Positions 8,331-17,507 are shown, counted from the first letter of the stretch. The stretch is DNA of 64,000 nucleotides from Halocynthiibacter sp049608145 (GCF_049608145.1 NZ_JBMYXF010000001.1:62001-126000), one strand, 5' to 3'. Numbers and translations are program-made. Notes: generated by a model from the sequence alone, not told the origin.

Positions 8331-9715
8331 TTCAAGGCCTCTTTCCAGTCAGCAATACGGGCGCGCACTTGGTCGGGTGCCGTGCCGCCATAGGACTGAC
8401 GCGAGTTTACCGAATTATGCACACCAAGCACGTCAAATACACCCTGGGTGATACCCGCGGATACGTTTTGCATGTCTGCCAGCGTCAAATCAGGCAGATC
8501 ACAACCCTTGCTTTCGGCCAGGGCCACAAGCGTACCGGTGACATGGTGGGCATCGCGGAACGGCATGTTGAGTTCACGCACCAGCCAATCCGCAAGGTCC
8601 GTCGCGGTCGAAAAACCGGAACCGGCGGCGGCCTCTAGCACGGGGATGTTGGCGGTGAGGTCAGAGACCATGCCCTCCATCGCGGCCAGGGACAACATCA
8701 GGCTGTCGGATGCGTCAAACACCTGTTCTTTGTCTTCCTGCATGTCCTTGGAATAGGTCAGGGGTAGGCCCTTCATCACGGTGAACAGGGACACGGTCGC
8801 GCCCAGGATACGGCCGATTTTCGCGCGGATCAACTCAGCTGCGTCCGGGTTTTTCTTTTGCGGCATGATGGAGGAACCGGTTGAGAACCGATCAGACAGC
8901 ACCACAAAGCGGAATTGCGCAGAGGACCAGATCACCAATTCTTCGGCAAAGCGCGACAGATGCATGGCGCAGATAGAACTGGCGGACAGGAATTCCAGTG
9001 CGAAATCACGATCCGCTGTGGAATCAAGTGAGTTGGCGGTCGGGCGATCAAAGCCCAGCGCTTCTGCCGTCATGTGACGATCAATCGGGAAGGATGTGCC
9101 AGCCAGCGCGGCACCGCCAAGGGGGCTTTCGTTCATCCGCACGCGCGCATCCTTAAAGCGCGACAGATCACGCCCCAGCATTTCCACATAGGCCATCATA
9201 TGGTGGCCCCAAGTCACGGGTTGCGCGGTTTGCAGGTGCGTGAAACCAGGCATAACCCAGCCAGCACCCGCTTCGGCTTGAACAAGGAAAGCACGCATCA
9301 GGGCCTCAATCCCCTCAATCGCGGCATCCATCTGATCACGCACCCAAAGTTTGAAATCGGTCGCAACCTGATCATTGCGCGAACGTGCTGTGTGCAGACG
9401 ACCGGCAGGTTCGCCGATTAGATCTTTCAGGCGGCTTTCGACATTCATGTGAATATCTTCAAGGGCCGTGGAAAATTCAAACGTTCCGCCCTCAATTTCT
9501 GACAAAACCGTGAGCAGACCTTCACGGATCGTCTTTGCATCGCTATCTGTGATGATGCCTGTTGCGGCCAACATCGCGGCATGGGCACGGGAGCCTTCAA
9601 TATCTTGACGCGCCATCCGTTTATCGAAACCAATAGAGGCATTGATGGCTTCCATGATCGCATCCGGACCCGCGGCAAACCGACCGCCCCACATGGTGTT
9701 TGATTTATCTGCCAT
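8327..9715 (-). CDS. argH: Argininosuccinate lyase
   Basis: Splits argininosuccinate to arginine and fumarate. The 462-residue product carries the fumarase/aspartase superfamily signature 'GSSIMPQKKNPD', the conserved 'TARSRNDQVATD', and 'GFTHLQTAQPVTWGHH' with the catalytic His. I start at ATG 9715 (MADKSNTMWGGRF), the usual family N-terminus, rather than 24 nt upstream. It is divergent from the TlpA-like gene with only 51 nt between starts, so promoters must overlap closely. Confidence 0.95.
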   Translation of the reverse strand: MADKSNTMWGGRFAAGPDAIMEAINASIGFDKRMARQDIEGSRAHAAMLAATGIITDSDAKTIREGLLTVLSEIEGGTFEFSTALEDIHMNVESRLKDLIGEPAGRLHTARSRNDQVATDFKLWVRDQMDAAIEGIEALMRAFLVQAEAGAGWVMPGFTHLQTAQPVTWGHHMMAYVEMLGRDLSRFKDARVRMNESPLGGAALAGTSFPIDRHMTAEALGFDRPTANSLDSTADRDFALEFLSASSICAMHLSRFAEELVIWSSAQFRFVVLSDRFSTGSSIMPQKKNPDAAELIRAKIGRILGATVSLFTVMKGLPLTYSKDMQEDKEQVFDASDSLMLSLAAMEGMVSDLTANIPVLEAAAGSGFSTATDLADWLVRELNMPFRDAHHVTGTLVALAESKGCDLPDLTLADMQNVSAGITQGVFDVLGVHNSVNSRQSYGGTAPDQVRARIADWKEALK

Positions 9716-9766
9716 TGTCTTGCCTCTCATCTGCCGCACTCATCTGGCCATTTGCCCGGAGCACAC

Positions 9767-10366
9767 ATGAATTTTCTAAAGTCCCTCGCCGTTTACACCG
9801 CAGTTGCCCTCACTGCAACGTCAGCGATGGCGCAAGATGCCACGCATACTGTGCCATCCATTGAGGAATTGCGCGAAATGCGGGAAGGCAGCCTGCGCAA
9901 ATTGATCCTGCACCCGGAACCCCGTCGCGAATCTGCGTCTGTATTTGTGGATCAGCAGGGCGGCGAACATACGCTTGCGGATTATCAGGGCAAATATGTT
10001 TTGCTGAACTTTTGGGCGACTTGGTGTACGCCGTGCCGGGTTGAAATGCCGTCCCTGGATCGCCTGCAAGCGCGTCTGGGCGGCGATCAATTTGAGGTCG
10101 TCCCCGTCGCCACATCCCACAACCCCCAGGCCGCGATTGATCGGTTCTGGACACAGGCTGAGATCAAGAATCTGCCCGTTCTGCTGGACCCGGATCGCTT
10201 GCTCGCCGCTGATTTTGGCGCATTATCCCTACCCCTGACGATTGTTCTAAACCCCGAAGGCCAGGAAATCGCCCGCCTGATTGGTGACGCGGAATGGGAC
10301 AGCGACAGCGCGATTGCGATTCTATCCGCCATGAGTGGTGCTGAAGATCGAAGCGTGGCGGAGTAA
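9767..10366 (+). CDS. Periplasmic TlpA-like thiol-disulfide oxidoreductase
   Basis: A 199-residue exported thioredoxin-fold protein. A Sec signal peptide is clear ('MNFLKSLAVYTAVALTATSAMA'). The redox motif is W-C-T-P-C in 'LLNFWATWCTPCRVEMPSL', followed by the cis-Pro loop 'LSLPLTIVLNPEG'. Such proteins reduce periplasmic disulfides, e.g. in cytochrome c maturation. The start at 9767 has GGAG five nt upstream. The next gene, 77 nt downstream, encodes a secreted protein with ten cysteine pairs, a plausible substrate (inference). Confidence 0.9.
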   Translation: MNFLKSLAVYTAVALTATSAMAQDATHTVPSIEELREMREGSLRKLILHPEPRRESASVFVDQQGGEHTLADYQGKYVLLNFWATWCTPCRVEMPSLDRLQARLGGDQFEVVPVATSHNPQAAIDRFWTQAEIKNLPVLLDPDRLLAADFGALSLPLTIVLNPEGQEIARLIGDAEWDSDSAIAILSAMSGAEDRSVAE

Positions 10367-10389
10367 CGCGAGCTCAAAGTAAGAATGGC

Positions 10390-10439
10390 AATCCCCGATT
10401 GAATTGATATGACAGTAGCATTGATTTTCACCGGGGATT
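10390..10439 (+). promoter_or_regulatory. Inverted repeat enclosing the Shine-Dalgarno of the Sel1 gene
   Basis: Perfect 8-nt arms AATCCCCG (10390-10397) and CGGGGATT (10432-10439), with a 34-nt loop and then a T-run. The 3' arm contains the only Shine-Dalgarno (GGGGA) for the ATG at 10444. Pairing would hide the ribosome site; the same structure with its U-tract could instead end the TlpA transcript. Which applies cannot be decided from sequence. Confidence 0.4.
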
Positions 10440-10443
10440 TTTT

Positions 10444-11679
10444 ATGCGTTTTTTTCAAATTATCTGCCTGATATTCTTCACAGGCGTCACATCCGCCCCC
10501 GCCACGGCGCAACCAGCGACGGAAGATGTCATGCGAGGGCATTTCCGCAGCCTCGCCGATTTCCACGCATTCGCCTGTCGTCGTGGAAATCCTGAAGCCT
10601 GCGTTCCACTGGGATGGGCATATCAATTTGGGGCCGGTCGATCCGAAAACCTTTACGAAGCCCGACGGCTATATCAACAAGCCTGTGATGGCGGAGTTCT
10701 GAAGGGCTGCGTTCAAATCGGTACGATGTACCAAGCAGGGCATGGTGTAACCCAGAATGAAGCCCAAGCAGTCGGTATCTTCAGAAGTGCATGTGACGCC
10801 GATGAAGGCCTAGGGTGTACACGATATGCCCAATATCTACAGAGACAGCCCGCCGACTTAGAGAGAATACTTACCCTGTATGAGCAGGCTTGCGTGCTTG
10901 AAGACCCGGAGGGTTGCGCAATACTTGGGTATTACCATCAAGGCACGGGCTTCGATTTGGGCGGCGAGTATATTCGCCCGGAATTGGACCCGGTGAAAGC
11001 CACATATTATTTTGGCCGTGCCTGTGAGAAATCTATCCCCCTGCAAAGCACGCCATATCAAGCCTGCATGTATGCAGCCCAACCTGTATTTTACCCGTTA
11101 CAAATCACGCCAGAACAGGTCGTTATATTTCTAACGCGCGGTTGCAATCATTGGGAAAGCTCGAGCTGCCGTATTCTGGGCGATTACTATGCAAACGGGC
11201 GTTATGTTAAACAGGACCTGAACCTAGCTTTACATTGGTATAAGCGGGGGTGTGATCACGGTTTAGCCTCTGCTTGCGAACATTATGCATTGCTTGACTT
11301 GGAAAACCCGAATGATCCGCGTGATACATATGGGGCAACTGAAGAACATCGAACCAGAATGCGTGGACTCTATGAACTGGCACAAGCCAGATGCGCAGAT
11401 GATCAGAAATGCAGGATGCTTGCGCGGTATTATGAATACGGCCTGGAAGTTGAGCGTGATCTGGCAGAAGCCCTGCGTTTATATGAAAACGATTGCTTCC
11501 AGCGTCTTAAAAAAGAAAGTTGCGCCGACCTTTCAACCTTGCTTTTGCAAGAGAGTATATTAGATGAACGCTTGGAAAATGCCATGCTACACCTTGGAAA
11601 AGGGTGCTTGGAAGGCATTCAATCCAGTTGCGATCTGGTAGCCCCGCTATGGGATCAGCTGATGGCGCAGCCTGATTGA
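10444..11679 (+). CDS. Secreted cysteine-rich Sel1-repeat protein
   Basis: A 411-residue exported protein: signal peptide 'MRFFQIICLIFFTGVTSAPATA' and then Sel1-like alpha/alpha repeats to the C-terminus. Each repeat ends with a Cys pair, mostly C-x7-C ('ACRRGNPEACVPLG', 'ACDGGVLKGCVQIG', 'GCDHGLASACEHYA'); I count ten pairs. This is the layout of disulfide-bridged Sel1 proteins such as the Helicobacter Hcp family, where each helix pair is locked by a disulfide. Function is unknown; such repeats bind proteins or glycans. The upstream TlpA-like gene could handle its disulfides. Confidence 0.85.
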   Translation: MRFFQIICLIFFTGVTSAPATAQPATEDVMRGHFRSLADFHAFACRRGNPEACVPLGWAYQFGAGRSENLYEARRLYQQACDGGVLKGCVQIGTMYQAGHGVTQNEAQAVGIFRSACDADEGLGCTRYAQYLQRQPADLERILTLYEQACVLEDPEGCAILGYYHQGTGFDLGGEYIRPELDPVKATYYFGRACEKSIPLQSTPYQACMYAAQPVFYPLQITPEQVVIFLTRGCNHWESSSCRILGDYYANGRYVKQDLNLALHWYKRGCDHGLASACEHYALLDLENPNDPRDTYGATEEHRTRMRGLYELAQARCADDQKCRMLARYYEYGLEVERDLAEALRLYENDCFQRLKKESCADLSTLLLQESILDERLENAMLHLGKGCLEGIQSSCDLVAPLWDQLMAQPD

Positions 11680-11701
11680 CGCCACTTCCCCGTTGACAGA
11701 A

Positions 11702-11735
11702 CTCCCCTGCCTTTGTCCCAATAGCGGGCAGGGAG
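11702..11735 (+). promoter_or_regulatory. Hairpin covering the Shine-Dalgarno of the next gene
   Basis: CTCCCCTGCC (11702-11711) can pair with GGCAGGGAG (11727-11735) with one bulged base. The 3' arm is also the Shine-Dalgarno (AGGGAG) for the ATG at 11743. No T-run follows, so it is a poor terminator and a better candidate for translational control. Confidence 0.3.
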
Positions 11736-11742
11736 AAGATGA

Positions 11743-12153
11743 ATGCCACTACATATACTTGCGCCGATGGTTGTGGTCGGTTTGATCATTGCTTGGGGGG
11801 CTATGCGGTTTGCAGGCTGCTCGCAGGATTTGCATTTCAACACCGAAGGGGACGCGCGCCTGCATTGGTTGCGCCACAGGCCCGGTGCGAAACCGCGTGA
11901 TATCATTGTTGCCGCTGATGGGCGTGCGGCGTTGGTGGAGGTGGGCAGCGGGCTTTGGCTTTTGCGCAGTTTTGGCATTGATAGCGTGATCCACCATCTG
12001 GGTACGGCGCAGGTGAGTGCGGCAAAACAGGGTCTAACACTGGCGTTTCCAGAATATGACGACCCAAAAGCGCGGCTCACCCTGACCCCGGAAGAATGCA
12101 CAATTTGGCAGGCCCGCATCAACGCCCATCAGCAGGAGACGCGCAATGACTGA
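11743..12153 (+). CDS. Hypothetical membrane-anchored protein
   Basis: A 136-residue protein I do not recognise. It begins with one hydrophobic segment (about residues 5-22, 'ILAPMVVVGLIIAWGAMRF') followed by a Cys. The rest is soluble, with beta-type stretches ('DIIVAADGRAALVEVGSGLWLLRS' is split here: 'DIIVAADGRAALVEV' then 'GSGLWLLRSFG'). It overlaps the sterol desaturase gene by 8 nt (start ATG at 12146), so the two are co-translated and probably act together at the membrane (inference). Confidence 0.65.
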   Translation: MPLHILAPMVVVGLIIAWGAMRFAGCSQDLHFNTEGDARLHWLRHRPGAKPRDIIVAADGRAALVEVGSGLWLLRSFGIDSVIHHLGTAQVSAAKQGLTLAFPEYDDPKARLTLTPEECTIWQARINAHQQETRND

Positions 12154-13087
12154 CGTGTTGATATACCCCAAAGTCACCGATTACGCGGTACCGTTTTTCA
12201 TCCTGCTGATCCTGATCGAAATCGCTTGGATCACCTTCAAGAAACGCGGCGGGCGCTATGAAACACGCGACGCGATGACGTCCCTGTTCATGGGGGTTGG
12301 ATCGGTTGTATCGGGTATTTTGCTGGGCTTCATTGCGTGGAATTTCTTTACCTTCCTTTGGTGGCTGACCCCGATCAACCTTGGCGCGTCCATTGCCGTT
12401 GTCGTGATCTGCTTTGTGCTGGATGATCTGCGCTATTACTGGGTGCACCGCTTTGGCCATCGCGTGCGTTGGGTTTGGGCCTCACATGTGAACCACCACT
12501 CCAGCCAGCATTACAATCTGACCACCGCCCTGCGCCAAACCTGGACGGGCACGTTCACCCTGATGATGGTGGTGCGCGCGCCGCTGATTCTGTTGGGGTT
12601 TCATCCGGCGATGGTGTTGTTTGTGGGGGGCGTGAACCTGATCTATCAATTCTGGATCCACACGGAAGCCATCGACAAAATGCCCCGCTGGTTTGAGGCT
12701 GTGATGAACACCCCAAGCCACCACCGCGTGCACCATGGGCGCAATCCGCGATACCTGGACGCAAATTATGCGGGAGTGTTTATCATCTGGGATAAGATGT
12801 TTGGCACTTTTGTGCCCGAGGTTGAGGACGAGAAAGTCGACTATGGGCTGATCCATAATATCGGCACCTTCAACCCCATCCGCGTGGCTTTTCACGAATG
12901 GGTCGCGATCTGGCGCGATTGGCGGCAACCGGGGCTGACGTGGAAAGACCGTTGGAATTACGCCGTGAAGCCACCAGGTTGGCGTCATGACGGCAAGGGT
13001 GGGTCGACCGAATTATTGAAACGCCGCCATGTGGCACGAAACCCTGATGCCGCAGGCACACCCGGCTTTGAGGATTACACACCGTAA
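12146..13087 (+). CDS. Sterol desaturase / fatty acid hydroxylase family protein
   Basis: An integral-membrane di-iron oxygenase of 313 residues. Its histidine boxes are intact: 'HRFGHR', 'HVNHHSSQHYN' and 'HHRVHHGRN', with the further 'HTEA' His between. TM segments flank them ('VPFFILLILIEIAWITF', 'VSGILLGFIAWNFFTFLW', 'PLILLGFHPAMVLFVGG'). Family members hydroxylate or desaturate lipids; the bacterial substrate cannot be told from sequence. Start overlaps the upstream hypothetical gene by 8 nt. Confidence 0.9.
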   Translation: MTDVLIYPKVTDYAVPFFILLILIEIAWITFKKRGGRYETRDAMTSLFMGVGSVVSGILLGFIAWNFFTFLWWLTPINLGASIAVVVICFVLDDLRYYWVHRFGHRVRWVWASHVNHHSSQHYNLTTALRQTWTGTFTLMMVVRAPLILLGFHPAMVLFVGGVNLIYQFWIHTEAIDKMPRWFEAVMNTPSHHRVHHGRNPRYLDANYAGVFIIWDKMFGTFVPEVEDEKVDYGLIHNIGTFNPIRVAFHEWVAIWRDWRQPGLTWKDRWNYAVKPPGWRHDGKGGSTELLKRRHVARNPDAAGTPGFEDYTP

Positions 13088-13175
13088 GTGTCGTAATTTG
13101 GCACAAAAGTCGCATCCTGGTTTGCATTCCCCAAGCCTGGGTCATCATATGGTGTGACCACCTAAGAGGCCTGCC

Positions 13176-14546
13176 ATGACACGAAAAATCACCGAACCCG
13201 CCCGCGAAATTGATGTGATCCATGAAACCGATGTGTTGGTGATTGGCTCGGGCCCGGGTGGATTGCCGGCGGCCCTTGCGGCGGCGCGGGCCGGGGTTGA
13301 GGTCACGCTGGTCGAACGGTTTGGCTGTTTCGGTGGCAACCTAACGGTTGTTGGCGTGGAAGGCATGCATTGGTACCGCCACGAGGAAACCGTCGAGTCT
13401 GACGGAATTGCGCGCGAGTTTGAAAACCGCGCGAAAGAGATGGGCGCGGCTGTGCCAGAAAGCCAATCCTTGTCCTATGAGATTGATTCCGAAGGTTTCA
13501 AACTGGTCGCGGATCAGATGGTTCTGAATGAACCCAACATCCGTCCCATGCTGCACCGTCAGTTTGTGGCACCCCTTATGGACGGCAATACAATCATCGG
13601 CGCGATCACCGAATCCAAAGCCGGGCGCGAGGCGATTCTGGCGAAACGCGTGATTGATGCCACGGGTGATGCAGATGTCGCCCAACGTGCCGGTGCACCC
13701 GTGTTCACCACACCGGTGGAAAAGATGATGGCGGCCTCTGTGATGTTCCACGTGGCAGGCGTTGATAAGCAGAAATTTATGGATGGCGTTAAGGCCGATC
13801 CGCAGACCTATCAGGATTGGGGCGGTGGCGGTGAATGGAATATCGAAACCACTGGCAAAGAGGACGAGATGTTCTCGCCTTTCCTGCACAAACCTTTTGC
13901 GCAAGCGATCAAAGACGGGATGATCCCGCCCAACCTGAACACCATCGCGGGCACCTGGGGCGCCTGTCATGACACGGGTGAACTGACCTATATGAACCTG
14001 ATTCATATGGCGAATTGTGATGGCACCGACCCCGATAGTATGACCACCTATGAGATCGAAGGTCGCCGACAGGCCATGCTGGCGATTGAGGCCCTGCGCA
14101 GCTATACGCCGGGCTGCGAAGGCATCCGCCTGCGCAACTTTGGTATGTCGATTGGTATCCGTGACACGCGCAAAGTCGACACGGTTTACAACATGACCGG
14201 GCAAGATGTGCGCGAACAGGGCCGCTTTGAAGACAGTGTCGGCATTTTCCCGGAATTCATTGATGGATACGGCATTTTGATTTTGCCCACTACGGGTCGA
14301 TATTTCCAGATCCCCTACCGTAACCTTCTGCCAAAGAAGGTGAAAAACCTGCTTGTCTCGGGCCGGATCACCGGCGGCGACACCACCAGCCACGCCGCCA
14401 CGCGCAACATGGCCTGCTGCGCGGTTGCGGGCCAGGCGGCAGGTATTGCTGCAGCGGTTTCCGTGAAAACCGGTAAGGGTGTGGCTGATATTGACCTCAC
14501 ACTTGTGCGCAAAGAACTAGACCGTCAGGGCGCGCGTTACACCTGA
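13176..14546 (+). CDS. FAD-dependent oxidoreductase (FAD_oxidored / PF12831 type)
   Basis: A 456-residue flavoprotein. The dinucleotide-binding motif 'GSGPGG' is at residues 24-29, followed by 'VERFGCFGGNLT', a Cys-Gly-Gly element typical of PF12831. The second FAD contact 'VIDATGDADVAQRAGA' and a C-terminal 'NMACCAVAGQAAGIAAA' complete the fold. The substrate is unknown. The stop region overlaps the 3' end of the convergent tag gene by 10 nt. It may be read together with the sterol desaturase 88 nt upstream. Confidence 0.85.
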   Translation: MTRKITEPAREIDVIHETDVLVIGSGPGGLPAALAAARAGVEVTLVERFGCFGGNLTVVGVEGMHWYRHEETVESDGIAREFENRAKEMGAAVPESQSLSYEIDSEGFKLVADQMVLNEPNIRPMLHRQFVAPLMDGNTIIGAITESKAGREAILAKRVIDATGDADVAQRAGAPVFTTPVEKMMAASVMFHVAGVDKQKFMDGVKADPQTYQDWGGGGEWNIETTGKEDEMFSPFLHKPFAQAIKDGMIPPNLNTIAGTWGACHDTGELTYMNLIHMANCDGTDPDSMTTYEIEGRRQAMLAIEALRSYTPGCEGIRLRNFGMSIGIRDTRKVDTVYNMTGQDVREQGRFEDSVGIFPEFIDGYGILILPTTGRYFQIPYRNLLPKKVKNLLVSGRITGGDTTSHAATRNMACCAVAGQAAGIAAAVSVKTGKGVADIDLTLVRKELDRQGARYT

Positions 14547-15121
14547 TTTTCGCGTGCCATGGCGGCCACTTCTTTGTGGCGGTGGCAGGTGATGAGATGG
14601 TTGTTCATAAAGCCCGACGCCTCCATGAAAGCGTAGACAATCGTTGGCCCGCAGAATTTAAATCCACGTTTTTTCAGGTCTTTTGAGATCTGTTCAGAGC
14701 GTTCGTCTTTTGTTGGCACTTCGGCTTGGCTGCTCCAGCTGTTCTGTTCGACCTTGTGGTCGAAATACCCCCAAAGAAAATCTGCGAAGGGCTGGGTTTC
14801 TTGGATCTTTAGATAGGCCTGCGCATTGGTAATCGTCGCCGCAATCTTGCCACGGTGGCGGATGATTCCGGGGTTCTGCAGCAGGCGTTCAATGTCTGCC
14901 TCACCCCAGGTGGCGATCACTTCGGGATGAAAACCTTCAAAGGCTTCGCGGAAATTATCACGCTTTTTCAGGATCGTGATCCAACTCAGCCCCGCTTGAA
15001 ACCCATCCAGAATCAGCTTTTCCCACAGGGCCCGCGAGTCATATTCAGGAACGCCCCATTCTTCGTCATGATAAGCCAGATAAATTGATTCAATTCCAAC
15101 CCATCCGCAACGATCTGTCAT
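14537..15121 (-). CDS. tag: DNA-3-methyladenine glycosylase I
   Basis: Removes 3-methyladenine from alkylated DNA. The 194-residue protein matches the Tag family: zinc ligands near both ends ('RCGWVG' Cys, 'AYHDEEWGVP' His17-type, and C-terminal 'LITCHRH' with His and Cys), the 'EKLILDGFQAGLSWITIL' substrate region and 'FVGP'-type 'FKFCGPTIVYAFMEASG'. It is convergent with, and overlaps by 10 nt, the FAD oxidoreductase gene. Confidence 0.93.
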   Translation of the reverse strand: MTDRCGWVGIESIYLAYHDEEWGVPEYDSRALWEKLILDGFQAGLSWITILKKRDNFREAFEGFHPEVIATWGEADIERLLQNPGIIRHRGKIAATITNAQAYLKIQETQPFADFLWGYFDHKVEQNSWSSQAEVPTKDERSEQISKDLKKRGFKFCGPTIVYAFMEASGFMNNHLITCHRHKEVAAMARENQV

Positions 15122-15194
15122 TTTTCCCTGTCTCCCATAGGTTTATGCAGCCCACAAAATTTAAATCATTTTTGATGTAAAGGCGAATGTTCAT

Positions 15195-16103
15195 ATGCCC
15201 TTAAGGGTTTTCGCGCAGGTTGCCTTTCGTAGCGGTAGTATGGAGCCGGATCTGGCGATGTTAAGTGATGAGCTGAATTTTGATACCGGAGATGGCGGCA
15301 TGCATGGCGGCCCGTTTTCTCAGGTCCTTGAACATCGCAGGCGAAATATCCTTCAGATGGTTCAAAAATCCTTGGCGCAGCGCAATGTTGCCCTGGCATA
15401 TCAACCGGTCGTTCGGACGGATCAACTTGGGCAGGTGGCCTTTTACGAAGGCTTGGTGCGCGTATTGGATGATGCCGGTCGTGTTATTCCTGCGAAAGAA
15501 TTCATCTCGGAAATTGAAGACAATGAATTGGGGCGTCTGATTGATTGCCGGGCAATTGAACTGGGCTTGCGGGCATTGGCGGATAATCCGGGATTACGAC
15601 TGTCTGTTAATATGTCGGCGCGTTCTATTGGATATTCGCCTTGGATCCGCGCCCTGAATGCGGGCCTTGCGTCGGATGATAGCGTGGGCGAACGCTTGAT
15701 CCTAGAAATCACTGAATCTTCGGCCATGCAGATGCCCGAACTTGTCACCAGCTTCATGGCAGATCTGCAAAGCCAGGGAATCGCATTTGCCCTAGATGAC
15801 TTTGGTGCGGGCTATACAGCTTTTCGGTTCTTCAAGGACTTCTTCTTTGACGTGATTAAAATCGACGGACAATTCATCACCGGAATTGCCCAGAGCAGCG
15901 ACAATCAGGTGCTGACGCGGGCGCTTGTCTCAATTGCACGTCATTTTGATATGTTCACAGTGGCGGAATGTGTGGAAAGCCAGGATGATATCGCAATTTT
16001 GCAGGATATCGGCGTGGATTGCCTGCAGGGGTATTATTTTGGCAGCCCATCCATGGAAAGCCCTGTTTGGCGGAACGCCGGGGAACAAAGGTCCAGTGGC
16101 TGA
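15195..16103 (+). CDS. EAL-domain cyclic-di-GMP phosphodiesterase
   Basis: A stand-alone EAL domain of 302 residues with a short N-terminal extension of about 60 residues and no visible GGDEF, sensor or TM part. The signature is E-G-L rather than E-A-L ('FYEGLVRV'). Metal and catalytic positions look intact: 'NMSARSIG', 'EITESSA', 'DDFGAG', 'IKIDGQF', 'AECVES' and 'GYYFG', so activity is likely. The family hydrolyses c-di-GMP to pGpG. The ATG at 15195 has AAAGG 10 nt upstream; ATG 15240 is an alternative. It is divergent from tag. Confidence 0.88.
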   Translation: MPLRVFAQVAFRSGSMEPDLAMLSDELNFDTGDGGMHGGPFSQVLEHRRRNILQMVQKSLAQRNVALAYQPVVRTDQLGQVAFYEGLVRVLDDAGRVIPAKEFISEIEDNELGRLIDCRAIELGLRALADNPGLRLSVNMSARSIGYSPWIRALNAGLASDDSVGERLILEITESSAMQMPELVTSFMADLQSQGIAFALDDFGAGYTAFRFFKDFFFDVIKIDGQFITGIAQSSDNQVLTRALVSIARHFDMFTVAECVESQDDIAILQDIGVDCLQGYYFGSPSMESPVWRNAGEQRSSG

Positions 16104-16268
16104 TAAACATCCGGATTGAGTATGGAATTGCTGCGTTGCAGAGAGTTTTTCTCTGCAACTGCATTGCTTTGTGTTTTTATTCCTCCTAACCTCGCCGCAA
16201 TCACGCCGGGGAAACCCTGTTTTCATGGTCTTTGCACAGGGTGGCGTCTGAAACGGAGGAGTCAAAAC

Positions 16269-17444
16269 ATGACAAATGTAGTTATCGCATCCGCAGCTCG
16301 TACTGCTGTTGGCAGCTTCAGCGGTGCCTTTGCAAACACGCCAGCCCATGATCTTGGCGCTGCAGTGTTGGAAGCAATTGTGGAACGTGCCGGTATTGAA
16401 AAAGGTGACGTATCTGAAACCATTCTGGGCCAAGTGCTTCAGGCTGGTCAGGGGCAGAATCCAGCCCGTCAGGCGCATATCAATGCGGGCCTACCAAAGG
16501 AAAGCTCTGCCTGGGGAATCAACCAAGTTTGCGGGTCCGGTCTGCGGACCGTGGCGCTGGGCGCACAGCACATCATGCTGGGCGACGCTGAAATAGTGGC
16601 TGCCGGTGGCCAAGAAAACATGACACTTTCCCCCCATGTGGCGCATCTGCGTGCAGGCCATAAAATGGGCGACGTGAAATACATCGACAGCATGATCCGC
16701 GATGGTCTGTGGGATGCGTTCAACGGCTATCACATGGGTCAAACCGCGGAAAACGTGGCAAACCAGTGGGATATCAGCCGTGAAATGCAAGATGCCTTTG
16801 CAGTGGCTTCGCAAAATAAGGCGGAAGCGGCACAAAAGGCTGGTAAGTTTGCGGATGAAATCATCCCTTTCACCATCAAAACCCGCAAGGGTGAGATCAT
16901 CGTTGATCAGGATGAATACATCCGTCACGGCGCAACCATGGAAGCCATGCAAAAACTGCGCCCGGCATTTGTACGCGATGGTGGGTCTGTCACAGCGGCA
17001 AATGCATCCGGTATCAATGATGGTGCGGCGGCGGTTCTGCTGATGTCTGAAGAGAACGCCCAGAAACGCGGCATCACCCCAATGGCGCGAATCGCATCAT
17101 ACGCGACTGCCGGTCTTGATCCGTCCATCATGGGCATGGGTCCGGTGCATGCGTCAAAGATTGCGCTGGAAAAAGCGGGCTGGACTGCAAAAGATCTGGA
17201 ACTGGTTGAAGCCAACGAAGCCTTCGCGGCCCAGGCTTGTGCCGTGAACAAAGACATGGGCTGGGATCCAGAAATCGTAAATGTGAACGGTGGCGCGATC
17301 GCTATCGGTCACCCGATTGGTGCATCTGGTTGCCGTGTTTTGAACACGCTTCTCTTTGAAATGCAGCGTCGCGACGCGAAAAAAGGCCTGGCGACTCTCT
17401 GCATTGGTGGGGGTATGGGCGTGGCGCTTTGCGTGGAACGCTAG
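16269..17444 (+). CDS. phaA: Acetyl-CoA C-acetyltransferase (beta-ketothiolase)
   Basis: Condenses two acetyl-CoA to acetoacetyl-CoA, first step of polyhydroxybutyrate synthesis. The 391-residue enzyme has the acyl-enzyme Cys88 in 'NQVCGSGLRT', the 'GHPIGASG' His loop and the second Cys in 'LCIGGGMG'. The ATG at 16269 has a GGAGG Shine-Dalgarno about 9 nt upstream; a longer frame upstream lacks thiolase-like sequence. A strong terminator follows and then phaB, so the two may be separately transcribed at least in part. Confidence 0.95.
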   Translation: MTNVVIASAARTAVGSFSGAFANTPAHDLGAAVLEAIVERAGIEKGDVSETILGQVLQAGQGQNPARQAHINAGLPKESSAWGINQVCGSGLRTVALGAQHIMLGDAEIVAAGGQENMTLSPHVAHLRAGHKMGDVKYIDSMIRDGLWDAFNGYHMGQTAENVANQWDISREMQDAFAVASQNKAEAAQKAGKFADEIIPFTIKTRKGEIIVDQDEYIRHGATMEAMQKLRPAFVRDGGSVTAANASGINDGAAAVLLMSEENAQKRGITPMARIASYATAGLDPSIMGMGPVHASKIALEKAGWTAKDLELVEANEAFAAQACAVNKDMGWDPEIVNVNGGAIAIGHPIGASGCRVLNTLLFEMQRRDAKKGLATLCIGGGMGVALCVER

Positions 17445-17478
17445 GGCGTCATTATACCTTTAAATTTGTATGTTATCA

Positions 17479-17507
17479 CGCCGACAGGAACCCTGTCGGC
17501 GTTTTTA
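17479..17507 (+). terminator. Rho-independent terminator after phaA
   Basis: Ten-base perfect stem CGCCGACAGG / CCTGTCGGCG with a 3-nt loop, followed by TTTTTATTT. It lies 35 nt after the phaA stop and upstream of phaB. Confidence 0.9.
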
